Shown piece after piece: positions 42,820 through 55,183 of a DNA stretch of 64,000 nt. Source of the DNA: Plantago ovata (Eukaryota > Streptophyta > Magnoliopsida > Lamiales > Plantaginaceae); contig CM051456.1 of NCBI GenBank assembly GCA_028274465.1, positions 43,956,870 through 44,020,869 of the forward strand, written 5' to 3'. Position 1 is the first letter of the stretch, and the number at the start of each line of letters is the position of its first letter. Under the pieces are notes generated by a model that had not been told where the DNA came from, made no database searches, and saw only the letters and a program-made list of their open reading frames with translations. The translations under genes and the position numbers were made by a program.

Positions 42820-44160
42820 AGGCCACCGTGGGGAGGTACTCTTGAGTCCATTCTTGATTACTCAGCTGACCGAGGCCAAACCGTTCGGTAACATCTAGTA
42901 TCACTTTTTATTTACTCATTCTCTTTTGTTAGGGACTAGCTTAAGTTTCATGAGGGGGATGGGATGTGAACCATGATGTTAAGTATTGTTTGGCTTTGTG
43001 ATGTTGAGTATGGTATCTTGTTTTTTTTTAATTGCATTTGCACGTTTACCGCTTTCTTAGTTTTTAGGTTGCATACACTACATTCATCCTAGGATAGTCT
43101 TGCATGTTTTATATGGAGTTTAAACGAATTTTTTGAACTTTTTTATTGGGTAGATCAACTAACTATGTCTTTAATCATATGCTTCATCTCTATGAATTTG
43201 TTTGAGGTTTTTCTCGCTTGGCTTGTCACATTTATGCATTGCACTTAGTTAAGCTTGGAAGTCTCGACATCACTTAGTGGTGTTTTCTCTACTGCGGTTC
43301 ACGAAGGCCTTTATAATAGGATGATGCATGTTAGGGTCTTATGGTTGTTTTCCCGAGTAATTATGTACCTAAGAGGCAACAAGTCTTCACCATCCTTTGA
43401 GATTGCTAAATGCCTAGGAAGGAGGTAGTGTGAGGTTGTGTGATCCTTTGTTTATAACCTATTCTTCCGAATAGGTTTGGGGAGGGGGTTGCACCATCAT
43501 TAGACTTGTTTTTCATTTTTCATTCCCGTGTTGTGAGTTTATTTTTCCTTTTCCGTAAATTTTGTACTCCAACCTATTCTTTCGAATAGGTTTGGGGAAT
43601 TCGTTGTGAGTCATTTTGTTTCTTTTTTTTTTTTTTTTTGTTATGCTACTGCTGGCTAAAAAAAAATCGAAAAAAAAGAAAGGAAAATTCCAGGAAAAAA
43701 GAAAAAAAAAGGAAAAAAGAAACTCGAAAGAAAAAAAAGAAAAAAAGAAAAGACCCCAAAAAAGCAAAGAAGGGTCCAAGAAAAGAAAGCCAAATAGAAG
43801 TTTGGCAAAGTGTTGTGTCTCATTTTCCAATTCTTGTAATGTTCGTAATTGTGTTGTAATTTTGCCTTTTGTTTTTGAGTGTCATCTGTTCTAGACCACC
43901 CTCGTCCTGCCATTCAGGAAGTGGTGAATAGCTTAAGACTTTACTTAAGAGATGGGTAGAATAGGGGAGTGTTATCTTTTATAGGGAACCCTCCTTCGTT
44001 TGATGAGAGACAATACTGGTTCGACCTCTTTGAGGGAAAGTCTTAAACTTGGTGAACAACAGTAAGTCCTCAGTTTCATAGGCACGGGACAACCATTTGT
44101 ATCTTAGCATGCTTCATTACGTCGTCACTGACTAGGTCCAGGTAGAGAATGTTACGAGAG
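42820..44160 (+). other. B 3' noncoding region, first part
   Basis: No frame of interest. Hairpin-polypurine units at 43456-43488 and 43570-43600, an A-rich stretch (43656-43765) that produces Lys-rich artefact frames, and the block shared with the other Athila-type copies. It is cut by S1 at 44160 and resumes at 56874. Confidence 0.85.
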
Positions 44161-45847
44161 TGTTAGGAAACTTGTAATTTTGATGAGCAATTAACCATGC
44201 TAAATTAAGAACAGTCCAGTAACTAGTACTCTTGAGGTCCATAGGATTTTAGAATTTTTAAAGGACATTGTAAAAGAGGAACGTTTGCTGATGACTTAGA
44301 TAGGTGTTAGATAAGTTTTTATCCTTGTGGATGACGTACTTTAATTTCTGTGAAGAAATTAATTTATTGACACTTTAGCGTATGATGTATTTTATTTTCT
44401 GAAAAGAAAATATCTTATTGATGCTTAGCTTTGATGTAACTTATTTTCTGAAAAGAAAATGACCTATTGAAGCATTTGCTGAAGATGTATTTTGTTTATT
44501 ATAAACAAATTATTGAAGCAAATAAGAAACCGGTTAGAATCTTGAAGACTTTTGAAGATCTGAAGACTTGAAGACTTGAAGACTTGAAGATTGCTGAAGA
44601 CTGGTAAGGCACGTGTTGCTCAGAAAGTGAAATTTTCAGCAACAGCATTGCATAAGTGAAAATCTGAAAGACAGAGTAGGTTGTGCTTGCTGAAACTGAG
44701 AATAAACACTTGCTGATGAACATATGTGACCTCTTGCTGAATGTACGTGATTTTGCGCTCCATTGTTACTGTTTGAATTCTATTCAAAGGTGCATTTAAT
44801 GCAAAGCTTACACGCGAAGGACATAAAGACTAGAAGACAAACAAAGGTTGCTGCTGAAAGTACAAAAGCAAGATAGTGACATGTTAAGGAACAAAAGCCT
44901 TAGGATTTGAAATTCAAACGGCTCCTTACTTGCACTATAAATAGAGGTCATCCGGCAAAGAGTTGAAGTGTGTCAACAACGTGATCAAACTCTCACTTGT
45001 GCTTAAAATTCACAAACCTTCAAACACTCATACTGCCATTGATCCGTTCCAAGACTTAAAGCTTGAAAAGCTACTTGTGAAGAAGTAGAACAAACTCGGC
45101 TAAGAAATTAGTTAAGTGTTCTTTCTTTCGAACAAGAACAAGTCTTGACACCAGAAACAATCAAACTTGTTTACTGCAAAGTATTCCAAGTTGTGTTTCT
45201 TAGATTACTTGTTGTAACTGAAGAAGTTATAATTAAGTTATCTCACCCCAAAACTCTCTAACTGAAAATACACCCTTTCAGGCGTGATATTCAGGGGGAA
45301 CTTAATCAAGCATAGTTTTGCTGATTAAAAGTACCAAGTTTGGTGGAGAACAAGGTAGAGTTCTCTAGTTTAGGTTGGAGACAAAGCAAGTGTGCTTTGG
45401 TTTCTGTTGAATCGCTTTAGATAGGAGATTGTAAGGAACCTCAATCATATCTTAGTGGATTCAGTCCTAGAAAGGACAAAGTGGATTAGTTGGGAGATTA
45501 CGCCACTCTCAGATACCACTCTAAAAAGCGTTTGTGTGATTTACGTACTGCATTTAGCTTTCAGCAAATTTTATCTGTTTGTACACAGTCACTCACATCA
45601 CTTGCTGAAACACTTTACTTGCTGAAAAAGCACTTATTGTTTCAAAGACTTCCGCTCTCTGATTTTAAGTATCAGCAAACCAAGCTACTGTAAAGTAACT
45701 TACGCCTGCTGAGAAAGTTAAGTATCAGCAATCTCATTACTGAAAAGTAATAAGTACTTGCTGAGAAAGTTTTAAACGACAAAAGTTTGAAAAGACTATT
45801 CACCCCCCCCCCCTCTAGTCTTTTCTTGTTGTTTAAAGGGACCAACA
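44161..45847 (+). repeat. S1 5' LTR
   Basis: TGTTAGGAAACTTG...GGGACCAACA, 1687 bp. TATA box CTATAAATAG at 44935-44944, a tandem hairpin array at 44331-44521, a GAAGACTT repeat near 44560-44600, and a C12-C13 run near 45805 shortly before the LTR end. Confidence 0.95.
44331..44521 (+). repeat. Four tandem ~51-bp units each with a hairpin (S1 LTR)
   Basis: Units begin with GATG(A)YGTA at about 44331, 44383, 44433 and 44484. Each holds a perfect hairpin with different arms: TTAATTTCT/AGAAATTAA (44341-44362), TATTTTCT/AGAAAATA (44393-44412), ATTTTCT/AGAAAAT (44443-44460) and TTTGTTTA/TAAACAAA (44491-44509). Confidence 0.9.
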
Positions 45848-45849
45848 AG

Positions 45850-45861
45850 TGGTATCAGAGC
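45850..45861 (+). other. Primer-binding site of S1
   Basis: TGGTATCAGAGC, exact complement of the initiator tRNA-Met 3' end, two bases after the LTR. Confidence 0.95.
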
Positions 45862-45960
45862 AGGAGGTTCTTTAGCCTTCTGCACTGAACCTAGATCCCC
45901 TTAAGTGCTTTCCTTAAATCACTTTCACTTGATCAAGTTTGGTAGTGCTTTGCTGACAGG

Positions 45961-47358
45961 ATGTCTTTAGGAGATGCTCCCTTGCTGAAGCTGGAAAATT
46001 ACGAGAAATGGCGAAACAACATGATGTTACATCTTGAGGCCATTAGTGATGAGATGGTCACCGTCATTAATGATGGACCTATCAAGATCACCAAGATTGA
46101 AAGGAGTTTCCCTCATAAAACCACTGAAGCTGGAAAGGAAACCATCCAAGGCGAACCATCAGATACGGTTGTGCCTAAACCAAGAGAGGAATGGACTTCT
46201 GACGAAGCTAAGAGATTCCGTCTTGATGGCCAAGCAGGAAATATCATCATCAGATCAACTCCGGATACCATACAGTTCAAACTGTGGGGTGCCAAGACTG
46301 CTAAGGAGGCTTGGAAAATGGTTCAAGATCTTTGTGCTGGATCTGACAAGACCAAGGAAAACAAACTTGAAGTACTTAAGCTGAAGTTTCAAAACTTTAA
46401 GAAAGGTGCTAACGAGTCACTGGAAGACTTGGACTTCAGATTCACAACTCTTGTTAGTGAAATGGCAGCGCTGGGTGTTGAAAATCTTTATTCAGATTCT
46501 GAGAAAGTGAAAACTATCATCAGGAGTTTGAATCAAGAATGGATCCATACTCAAAATTTCTATTATAATCAAGGAATGCCTGACATTACACCAACTGAGT
46601 TGTTCTCTCATCTTGCTACCGTCAATTATGAGACAAAGCAAAGAGAAAATGTGTTTGCTGAAAAATCGCAAAACATTGCTCTTGCTGCAAAGCCGTCATC
46701 TTCTGAAAAGAAGAATGATAAAGAGCCTGCTGATGAAAATGCTTTAGTTGTTAAAAACATGAAGAAATTCATCAGTAAGGAAATTGAAAGGCGAAAAGCA
46801 AAAGAGAAGCTGAAAAAGCATCTTGGTAACAACTACAATAAGTACAAGAATGATACTAGCTCGCTGAACAAGCAAGCTCAGCAAGCTACATCATCAGAAG
46901 AACCATCAGTTGGAAATGATCTATGTTTTTACTGCAAAAAGCCTGGACACTTCAAAGCAAATTGCCCCTTGCTGAAAGGCAAATCTGCTGAAAAGAAGAA
47001 GAAGTTCAAAAGAGCTTTCATTGCTGAAGAAAAGAAGAAGCTTCAAGCAAAAATCGATGCATTATGCATTGAGACAAGCTCCGAGGACAGTGAGGATGAA
47101 AGTTCAGACACCGACGATGAGGAAGCCACTCTAGACGTGGAGATTGGCAAAGAAGTGTGTGGAATAGCTATGGAAGCTTATCCAGATGTGTCGAACTACG
47201 AATTCTGCCTCATGGCCGGTCAGGTAAATGATTCTACCTCTGACTCTGATTCAGAAAGTGAAGACGAGATTGACCTTGACAAGATTCAAGGAGAAATCGA
47301 AAGATTTGAGAAAACTCTCAGCAACAGCAAGAAAAACTTCAACTTGCTGAAACTCTGA
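45961..47358 (+). pseudogene. S1 gag
   Basis: ATG 45961 gives 465 residues: the UBN2-type gag core (LKLENYEKWRNNMMLHLEAI, LWGAKTAKEAWKMVQDLC, KLKFQNFKKGANESLEDLD), a Lys-rich segment, and a CX2CX4HX4C zinc knuckle CFYCKKPGHFKANC at residues 322-335. Then comes an acidic segment (EDSEDESSDTDDEE). The frame ends at 47358 in the middle of a coiled-coil region that continues in the next frame, so a small indel near 47340 truncated it. Confidence 0.95.
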
Positions 47359-48380
47359 CCAAGCAAACTACTGAAAAGTACGTTTTGCTGAAGGAAGAGA
47401 CAGAAGAAAAGGATGCTGAAATAAGGCGTCTTAAGAAGTTGATTGCTGAGGCTGCAGAGAAAAATTCTCAAATGGCGTTAGAATTAGAAGAGTATCAGTC
47501 CTCAATTCTAAAGTTACTTGCTGAAATCCAAGAAATGAAAAAGATGAAAATCAATTTCAAATCTTATGTGGAAGCGAGTAATACGCTGACTGAACTAAAC
47601 TCTTATTTGAGAGATCCATCTCAGAAATAAGGTTTAGGAGCAACGTGTGAAGGTGATAACGTAGAAATCTTGAGAAAAGATAAATCACCTATCTCCTTTG
47701 TACGTGCTACTGATAGTAGTTCACCAGTGATCTATCAGTTTGGTCAAACTAAGGTTGCTGGAACATGCAATCAAGTACCCATGACCATAAAGCCCGCTGT
47801 TGCTGCTCAAAGTAACAAGACTTTAAAAGGAAAACAGGTTGCTGTGAAGCAAACTGGAAAGAAAAAGAATGTCGTGAAGCATTCCGCCAAACAAGTTGCT
47901 GAAAAGCAAGTTGTTAAGTCTAAAGGCAAGATTACCAAAAGTAATCAGAAGTCCTTTGCTGACAAACCTGAATCAAGTAAGGTTGCTGATGCTAAAGCTC
48001 AGCATTCTCCAAAGAGTGGACTCGGTTTCAAAACCAAACAAAGTCAACTCTTTCATGAGTATAAACAAAGTCAGCAAAGATACTTCAAAGAGATGAAGAA
48101 AACCAAGCCTAAGAGTTCTGAAAAGACTCCCAATGCTAGGACTAGAAGGAACCTTGCTAGAAAAGAACTTACTGAAAAGTATGTTCAGCAAAAAGGTCAA
48201 CAGAGCAAGACACCACATCAGAAAGTGGATTTGACCAGCACGAGTCAAAAGTCTTTTAGCTCAAAACCTCCTAGTTCCTCAGCAAGTAGAAAACAAGTCA
48301 AAGTTGAAAAACTTCAGACTTGGGTTTCCACTGGACGCATTCTTGAACATGTTAATGGACATCCATCAATGGATAATTAA
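47340..48380 (+). pseudogene. S1 gag C-terminus: coiled coil and Lys-rich linker
   Basis: In frame 0: a heptad-rich coiled coil (EEKDAEIRRLKKLIAEAAEK), one TAA at 47628-47630, then after 47670 a long Lys/Gln/Ser-rich linker (KSKGKITKSNQKSFADKPES) ending at 48380. The long linker before the protease is usual for SIRE-type polyproteins. Pol lies two frames away from 48386, without an ATG, so either an indel or recoding separates them. Confidence 0.8.
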
Positions 48381-48385
48381 CTTGT

Positions 48386-50788
48386 TTGCTCTTGATTGTG
48401 CAGACTGCAGCCACGGAGACAAACGATGCAATCTGGCACTTTGATAGTGGTTGTGGAAAGCACATGACGGGCAACAAGAATAACCTTATAAACTATAGAC
48501 GGTGGTCTAAAGGTCCAACAATAAGGTTTGCTGGTGGAGGCTCCGGATCTACAAAAGGCTATGGTGATGTGAAGTTGGGATGTATAACCATTTCTGGAGT
48601 TCTTTATGTCAAAAATCTTAAGTTTAACCTTTTCAGCATGAGTCAATTTGCTGACAAAGGATACTTCATCGAAATTAAAAGTGATGAATGTAAACTTGTA
48701 GATTTTGAGACTAAAAAGGTTATAATGATTGCAAGAAGATCAGGAGGATTGTACACCGTTGATTGGTCTTCAGCAAACGTTGAAAAATGCCTTGTCTCAG
48801 ATCATGATTGCCTTGCTGAAAAAGCATGGTTATGGCATAAACGAACAAGTCATCTAAACTTCAAGACGCTGAATAAGCTGTCTAAAAAGGCACTTGTAGT
48901 TGGATTACCTAGGGTTACTTTTAAGAAGGATGGTGTTTGCAATGCATGTCAGCAAGGAAAGCAAACCAAATCTTCTTTCAAGAACAAGGCAGTACCGTCA
49001 ACTACAAAACCTTTACAACTCTTGCACATGGACTTGTTTGAATCTTCTTCAACAAGCTATGCTGGTAAGAAGTATGGTCTAGTCGTGGTAGATGACTATT
49101 CAAGATTCACTTGGGTAGTATTCATCAAGCACAAATCTGAAACCAAGACTGAAATACCTAACTTGCTGAATAAGCTTGAAGTCATGAAAAATGACAAGGT
49201 AAGAGTCATAAGGACAGACCATGGTACTGAGTTTGTAAACCAGTACATAACTGAATATTGTACCTCCAAAGGTATTCAACATCAGTTATCCTCAGTAAGG
49301 ACACCACAGCAAAATGGTGTTGCTGAACGGAAGAATCGTACCCTGAAGGAAGCCGCAAGAACAATGCTTGCTGACACTGAGATAAGTGAGGCTTACTGGG
49401 TTGAAGCGATTAATACCGCCTGCTATACTCAGAATAGATGTTTGATTACTAAGGAATACAACAAAACTACTTATGAATTGTTTGTTGGAAGACCTCCTAA
49501 CATCACTCATCTAAGAGTATTTGGTTGCAAGTGTTTCGTTCTTAACAATGGTAGAGAATACCTAAGAACATTTCAACCAAAGGCAGACGAAGCGATATTT
49601 CTTGGCTACTCTTTGCATAGTAAAGCTTACAGAGTTTACAACAAAAAGGCACAAAAGATTGAAGAATCTGTGCATGTTGTATTCTACGAAAAGACGCAAG
49701 GTGTGCCTGCTGAAGAAGAAATATCAGAATGTATGAAAAAGCTAATCATACATGAGCAAAGAACTGAATCTGATGCTAGGCAAATCAAGTCAATTGAACT
49801 AAATGATGATTCTAACAATGATTCTCCTCCCCCGAGTCATGACAAGATGAATATAGTTCACGACAAGGAATTTCCAGCAAAAGATGCGGTTGCTCCGGAA
49901 GTTGCTGAAATTACGCAATCTCCAGTGCCTGCTGATGAAATATCTCAACCCAGCAATACTGAACAAGCAGTTGCTGACGATCAAATCTCAGCAGAGACAC
50001 AAATTCCCAGTAGTACTGAACAAGTACATACTGAAGAGTCACATGCTGATGAGCAAACATATCCTGATCCAACAAACAGGAAACCTGTTAATAAATGGAT
50101 TAGAGATCATCCCTCTACGGATATGATTGGCGATATTAATAAACGCCAAGTGACTAGATCCAAAGCTACTCAAGGACTTGCTGAAGAAGCAACTGTCGTG
50201 GAAGTAGAATCTTTATTCTCTTGCTTTGTTTCAGAAATTGAACCTAAAACCATAGAAGAAGCTTTGAAGCATTCTGAATGGATAAAGGCAATGCAAGAAG
50301 AATTGGATCAATTTGAAAGAAACAAAGTCTGGAAACTTGTGCCACTTGCTGAAAATAAGAAAGCTATTGGTACAAAGTGGGTGTTCAGCAACAAGCTAAG
50401 CGAGTCTGGTGAAGTAACAAGAAACAAAGCACGCTTAGTTGCTCAAGGTTACTGTCAGACTGAAGGATTGGACTATGATGAGTCTTACGCTCCAGTTGCA
50501 AGATTGGATGCTATTAGGCTTTTCTTGGCCTTTGCTGCTCACAATGACTTCATTGTTTACCAAATGGATGTTAAGAGTGCATTCTTAAATGGTGAACTTG
50601 CTGAAGAAGTCTACCTAGAACAACCCCCCGGCTTTGAACTTCCCTCAGAAACCAAGATGGTATATAAGCTTCAGAAAGCTGTATATGGTCTAAAGCAAGC
50701 ACCAAGAGCATGGTATGATACCTTAGCTAAGTTCTTGCTGGAAAATGGTTTCAAGAAAGGTGAAGTCGACAAAACTCTTTTACCATGA
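48386..50788 (+). pseudogene. S1 pol: protease, integrase, reverse transcriptase (part)
   Basis: About 800 residues with no internal stop. The protease active site is [10 protein letters not shown] near residue 20. The integrase zinc domain has HKRTSHLNF and CNACQQGKQ; the D,D35E triad is Asp216 (HMDLF), Asp278 (RTDHGTEF) and Glu314 (GVAERKNR). RT begins at [20 protein letters not shown] and includes [20 protein letters not shown] and [15 protein letters not shown] linker rich in Glu, Gln and Pro (residues 460-590) separates the two. The frame ends at 50788 just before the YVDD box. The frame opens without an ATG at a TTG codon, as expected for a downstream part of a polyprotein. Confidence 0.95.
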
Positions 50789-51760
50789 ACCATGATGGTA
50801 AATTAATCTTAGTCCAAATTTATGTGGATGACATAATTTTGGATCTAAGGACAAGCAACTTTGTGAGGATTTTGCCAAACTCATGAAAAATAAGTTTGAA
50901 ATTAGTATGATGGGAAAATTGAATTATTTCCTAGGGTTGCAAGTCAAGCAACTCAAAGATGGAATATTCATAAATCAAGCAAAGTATGCGAAAGAAATGC
51001 TCATAAAGTTAGGATCAAAGAGGATGAAAAACCTGAAAAGATCCCTATGAGTGTTGGTACCAAATTGGGCTATACTAAAGAGGACAAAAGTGTTGAAGAA
51101 CACAAGTATAGGAAGCTCATTGGTTCCTTGTTGTATTAACAGCAAGTAGACCTGACATTCAGTATGCTGTTTGTGTGTGTGCAAGATTCCAATCGGATCC
51201 AAAAGAATCACACTACAAAAAGGCAATTAAATACTGAAATATTTAAGGTACAGTCAATGTTGGATTATGGTATCCAAAAGATTCTGGACTTGAATTGGTT
51301 GGCTATTCTGATGCTGATCATGGTGGATCAACTCTTGAGAAAAAGTACCTCTGGACTTGTCAGTTTTGGGTAAGATTAATATCATGGTTCAGCAAGAAGC
51401 AAACGTGTTCGCCAATCATCTACTGAATCTGAATACATTGCAGCTGGTTGTTGCACAGCTCAAATCCTATGGATTCAGCAACAATTAAGAGATTATGGTA
51501 TTTCGCAAGAAAACACCAATCTTTGTGATAATACAAGTGCTATTGCAATTACGCAAAAAATCCTAGTTTCACTCTAGGACCAAGCACATTGATATTAGAC
51601 ATCATTTCATTAGAGATCATGTGGAAAAGGTGTGATATTGAGGTTGTGAAAGTAGGTACTGAAGATCAGCTTGCTGACTCTTACCAAGCCCCTAACGGAT
51701 CTATAGGTTCGCAATGTTAAGGTATAACCTTGGATTGATTGAACTACCTCAATAAATAAT
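50789..51760 (+). pseudogene. S1 RT end and RNase H, broken
   Basis: The catalytic YVDD is present at 50821-50832 but out of frame with what precedes and follows; a T seems lost in the ATTTTGG that follows. Further on SDADHGG (about 51310), TESEYIAAGCC (51425) and CDNTSAI (51530) mark RNase H. Several indels are scattered through. Pol homology ends near 51760, followed by a splice-acceptor-like AATAATTGCAG. Confidence 0.85.
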
Positions 51761-51796
51761 AATTGCAGAATGGAAACAGGTATCACAAGCCAAAGT

Positions 51797-51896
51797 NNNN
51801 NNNNNNNNNNNNNNNNNNNNNNNNNNNNNNNNNNNNNNNNNNNNNNNNNNNNNNNNNNNNNNNNNNNNNNNNNNNNNNNNNNNNNNNNNNNNNNNN
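51797..51896. other. Assembly gap of 100 N
   Basis: Exactly 100 N, a size commonly used for gaps of unknown length. It falls in the first candidate exon of ORF-X; comparison with S2 (34134-34240) suggests that only tens of bases need be missing, but more cannot be excluded. Confidence 0.98.
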
Positions 51897-51964
51897 TTTT
51901 GGTATAAAAACTAAGTTTGAAGCTTAGTACTTGTGTCTAATTTAATTTATTTCAGGATGAACAA

Positions 51965-54943
51965 ATGGAGGATGCTACCCCAGCTCCTCATGGAATGGAA
52001 ATTGTACTACATGAGCTTGCTGACTCTCAGCAGGTAAATCATGTTTCAGATTTAAACTCTAAAACAATTCTCCAAACCAATCCTGATCTAAATAAAATTC
52101 TTTTTCAGGCTCAAAAGGAGACCACTGAAATGGTACTCATCACTGAAGATCAGCAAGTAAGTTCTGAAGAACTTTACTTGAGCTTCAAGAGGACAACTTT
52201 GTCTAGAGTTGCTAAGTCCGTCAGCAACTGGCAAAGATATAGGAGAATGGACTTCTCAGATCTTCACCTTCATCTCTCAAATGAGAAAAAGAGATCTTCA
52301 CTGCTGAAGCTCGAAACATTTGTCCACTCCATACTTCCTGACGAAATGACATATTCTCAGCAAATGAGTTCAAATCTGATTGCTCAAATCAGAGAGAATA
52401 TGAAGGCCAAATTAAGAGTGCCTCTCCAGCTGAACAAGCTGTGATGCTCAAAGGCTCCTTTTTCCTGTGGTGGCTGATCCCCACAAACTAACTGAGGAAG
52501 AGGAAGTGACAAGTGTTGCTTTGTATAAGCACGTTGAGCTAGTCATCTTGACTGATGATGAAGAAGAAGAAGAAGATGAGAACATTCCCACTGATCCCAG
52601 TGATGATGAAGGAAAAGATTCTAAGGACAAAAAGGATGAGATGATGACAATCAAGGTCCAAGTCCTGGTGCTGGTGGATTAAAAGTTGACAGCTGCTGAA
52701 ACTAATCCCTCTGACAATCAGCAAGCTGATCAACAACAATCTCAGCAAGAATCTCAACCTCCTCCTGCTGCTGCTGAAAATCAAGCACCTGTACAAGGTG
52801 CTGATACTGAAGAAGAATACGCCAGAAAAAGGGCTGCCTTGAAAAATGGCAAAAGTCCAGTTTCTGATGCCAAGGTTACTGAAGAAAACCTTGAAGATGA
52901 GGATGAAGAAGATGAAGATTACCAACGAGCCTTACAAAATAGTTTCGTGATCCATGCAAGGCATACGCAGGATCTGGAAATTGGTGAATCTTCAAAACCA
53001 AAATCAAAGGAAGTTCCAAACGTTGAGTCTCAAACGTTGCCTTCAGCAACTACTCAATTAAAACTAACTACTGGCGAAACTCCAGTAATTGAGCCCAAAC
53101 TCAATGGAAACAACTATCTACTGGTGAAACTCCAGTCGTTGAGTCCGAAGCGTTGCCATCAGCAACCACTCAACAAAAGGACGTGAAGCTACTGACAAAG
53201 GCTCAAAAGTCGCTCAACTTGATGAATCTGAGGATGATGACGACTTGTCGGAAAATGAAGATGAACAATCCAAGCGAGACCCAAAAGTCGTTCAGATTCC
53301 TCCTCCTAATTATCTCAGCTATGAAGGAGATTCATTAAGGGCTGAGTTGCTTTTACAAGATGATCAGTTTGCTACTGAACTTAAGGCTCACTCCTTGACA
53401 CCTAATTTAGTGCCGTTCCCAAGAGTTGAGGAGTTTACTCCCAGAATTCTCGCACTAAAGAAAGTCCATGAAGCCTGCAAAGCTTAAGATGAGGCATTGC
53501 TTGCTGAGAGCCCACTTGACATTGGAAAAATATTGGCTACGGTGCTGAGACGCACTACAACTTTAACCATAGCTCAGAAAGACATCAGTCTTTATCACCA
53601 GAGCTATGAAGAAGATGTAAGTCAAGCTCTTTTGCTGGCAAAAAGTGCTCTTGTCAAAGCTCAGACTATTATGGATGAGAAGGCCGCAACAGAGAAAAGA
53701 CATGAAGAGAACATGATGATTATTAAAAAAGAGTTAGCAACAATGAACTCTGACTAACAAGAGATCATCATGAAGTATAACAGCCTCAACACTCTTGCTG
53801 AAAATTGCAATGAGTTTTATTCTCTGCACATCACTCCGATGTTGCAATCCATGTCTAAGGGGGAAAAGAAGACCAGAAAAAGCAATCAAACCCCTCCTAC
53901 TCCTGCTGCGGATGTGCCACTTCCACTAGAACCTCTTGCTGAAAGAGAGCAAAGTTCTAAAAGACAAGCAGAAACTGAGTTAAATTCAGCAAGTACCAAA
54001 AAGAGAAAAACCGCTGCTGAAACTCAAGATTTCTGTCACATTGAAAGTCATCACAATCTGAATGAAGATGATGAAGAAGATGATGACAATCAAACAATAG
54101 CTCAAGCCATAAGAGCTAGACCCTTAACAGCCATAACTCCGTCTGGCCACTCAAGGCATTTTTCGTCTGACTCTTCAGCAAGAGATCAAGACAATGCTAA
54201 AACAAGAAGAAGAAGGCAAAGACAGGAAGAGAAAAGGCTGGCCAACATTGCTATTGGCTCCGGCATTGAATATACAAAGACTAGCAATGATGAAACCACT
54301 CAGAATGTGATCAGAAACATTCATGGTTGCTGGATCCTAAAGCTGGAAGATTTGTTGGTAAATGAGTTCTTTCCTACAGCCTGTTTGAATCAGATGTTCA
54401 AATGGATTGAACTCAAGGTCCAAAAGAAGCAAAGGGAAGAATCCCTCCCAAGAAACATTGCTGGGAAATGGTTGAATCTTGAGGTCCATGTAAGAAGAGT
54501 TGCCATTGTAAGACATTTAGACAAGAACCAGATATAATCAAACCACCTGGCATCGCTTTCTATGCTGACCCGGTAACAAAGAAACCTAAGAAGAAACTTG
54601 GATTGATTCCTTATGAGTACTTCTATCTGACTGCTCAGGATCAAGAAGAAGATCTTCTCTGGTTAAGAAAGATTCATCGAGAAACATTTCAGATACACAG
54701 CTTCTCCATGCCAGCAATTGGGGCATGCATTTGTGGGTAATTAACTACATGGAAATGAATGCTGAAAAGCATCATCATACTGCCTGCAAAAATGCAAGAA
54801 TTCTTCAACTACAAGTCCGTAGGCTTCTGGAAAACTACGAGAAGGATTGTGTTGAATTCACTGCTCTTGCTGAGAAGAGTGTAAGAGAGATTCTGAGAAA
54901 ATCCTCTGAAAGAGTTGAAGTCCCTGCAATAGTTTCTTGTTAA
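51965..54943 (+). pseudogene. ORF-X of S1 (unrecognised post-pol protein)
   Basis: Same block order as S2: a start with a candidate 75-bp intron (52034-52108), LSRVAKSVSNWQRYRRMDF, MTYSQQMSSNLIAQIRENM, acidic segments, LVPFPRVEEFTPRILALKKV (about 53400-53460), a coiled-coil-like region (ALVKAQTIMDEKAATEKR), NSLNTLAENCNEFYSL, a basic RRRRQRQEEKR, WILKLEDLLVNEFFPTACL, and the C-terminal IPYEYFYLT/LLWLRKIHR block. Broken in at least five places (near 52440, 52680, 53185, 53487, 53757, 54537). I know no function. It differs from classical SIRE envelope-like ORFs in lacking visible membrane segments. A nuclear or RNA-binding accessory role would be speculation. Confidence 0.75.
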
Positions 54944-55183
54944 AAGTTTTTGTTTGCTGATTCTCTGTTATCTATGCTTTCTTGTAAACTTTTGAATGAT
55001 AACTTTCAGCAATGAACTCTTTTTGACTCTTATTGGTTTTTGATTATGCAACTTACTTATGCTTACTGTTTATTAATTCAAGTATGCTTGCATTAATCAT
55101 CTGATTTATTCAACATCAGAAACCTCTAAAAGGGTAACAATTAATTTAGCCATGGATTGCTAACATCAAAAAGGGGGAAATTT
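54944..55183 (+). other. S1 3' untranslated region and polypurine tract
   Basis: No frame. Ends CAAAAAGGGGGAAATT before the LTR start at 55184. Confidence 0.85.

Noticed and set aside
43616..43913. Lys-rich (plus) and Phe-rich (minus) frames, also at 21332-21872 and 31054-31480
   Set aside because: Low-complexity A-rich noncoding DNA gives such frames in every Athila-type copy.
47340..47630. Host coiled-coil gene
   Set aside because: It is continuous with SIRE gag after one indel and is followed by the gag-pol linker and pol.
50975..51373. Separate small genes after S1 pol
   Set aside because: Fragments of broken RNase H in changing frames, or their antisense shadows.
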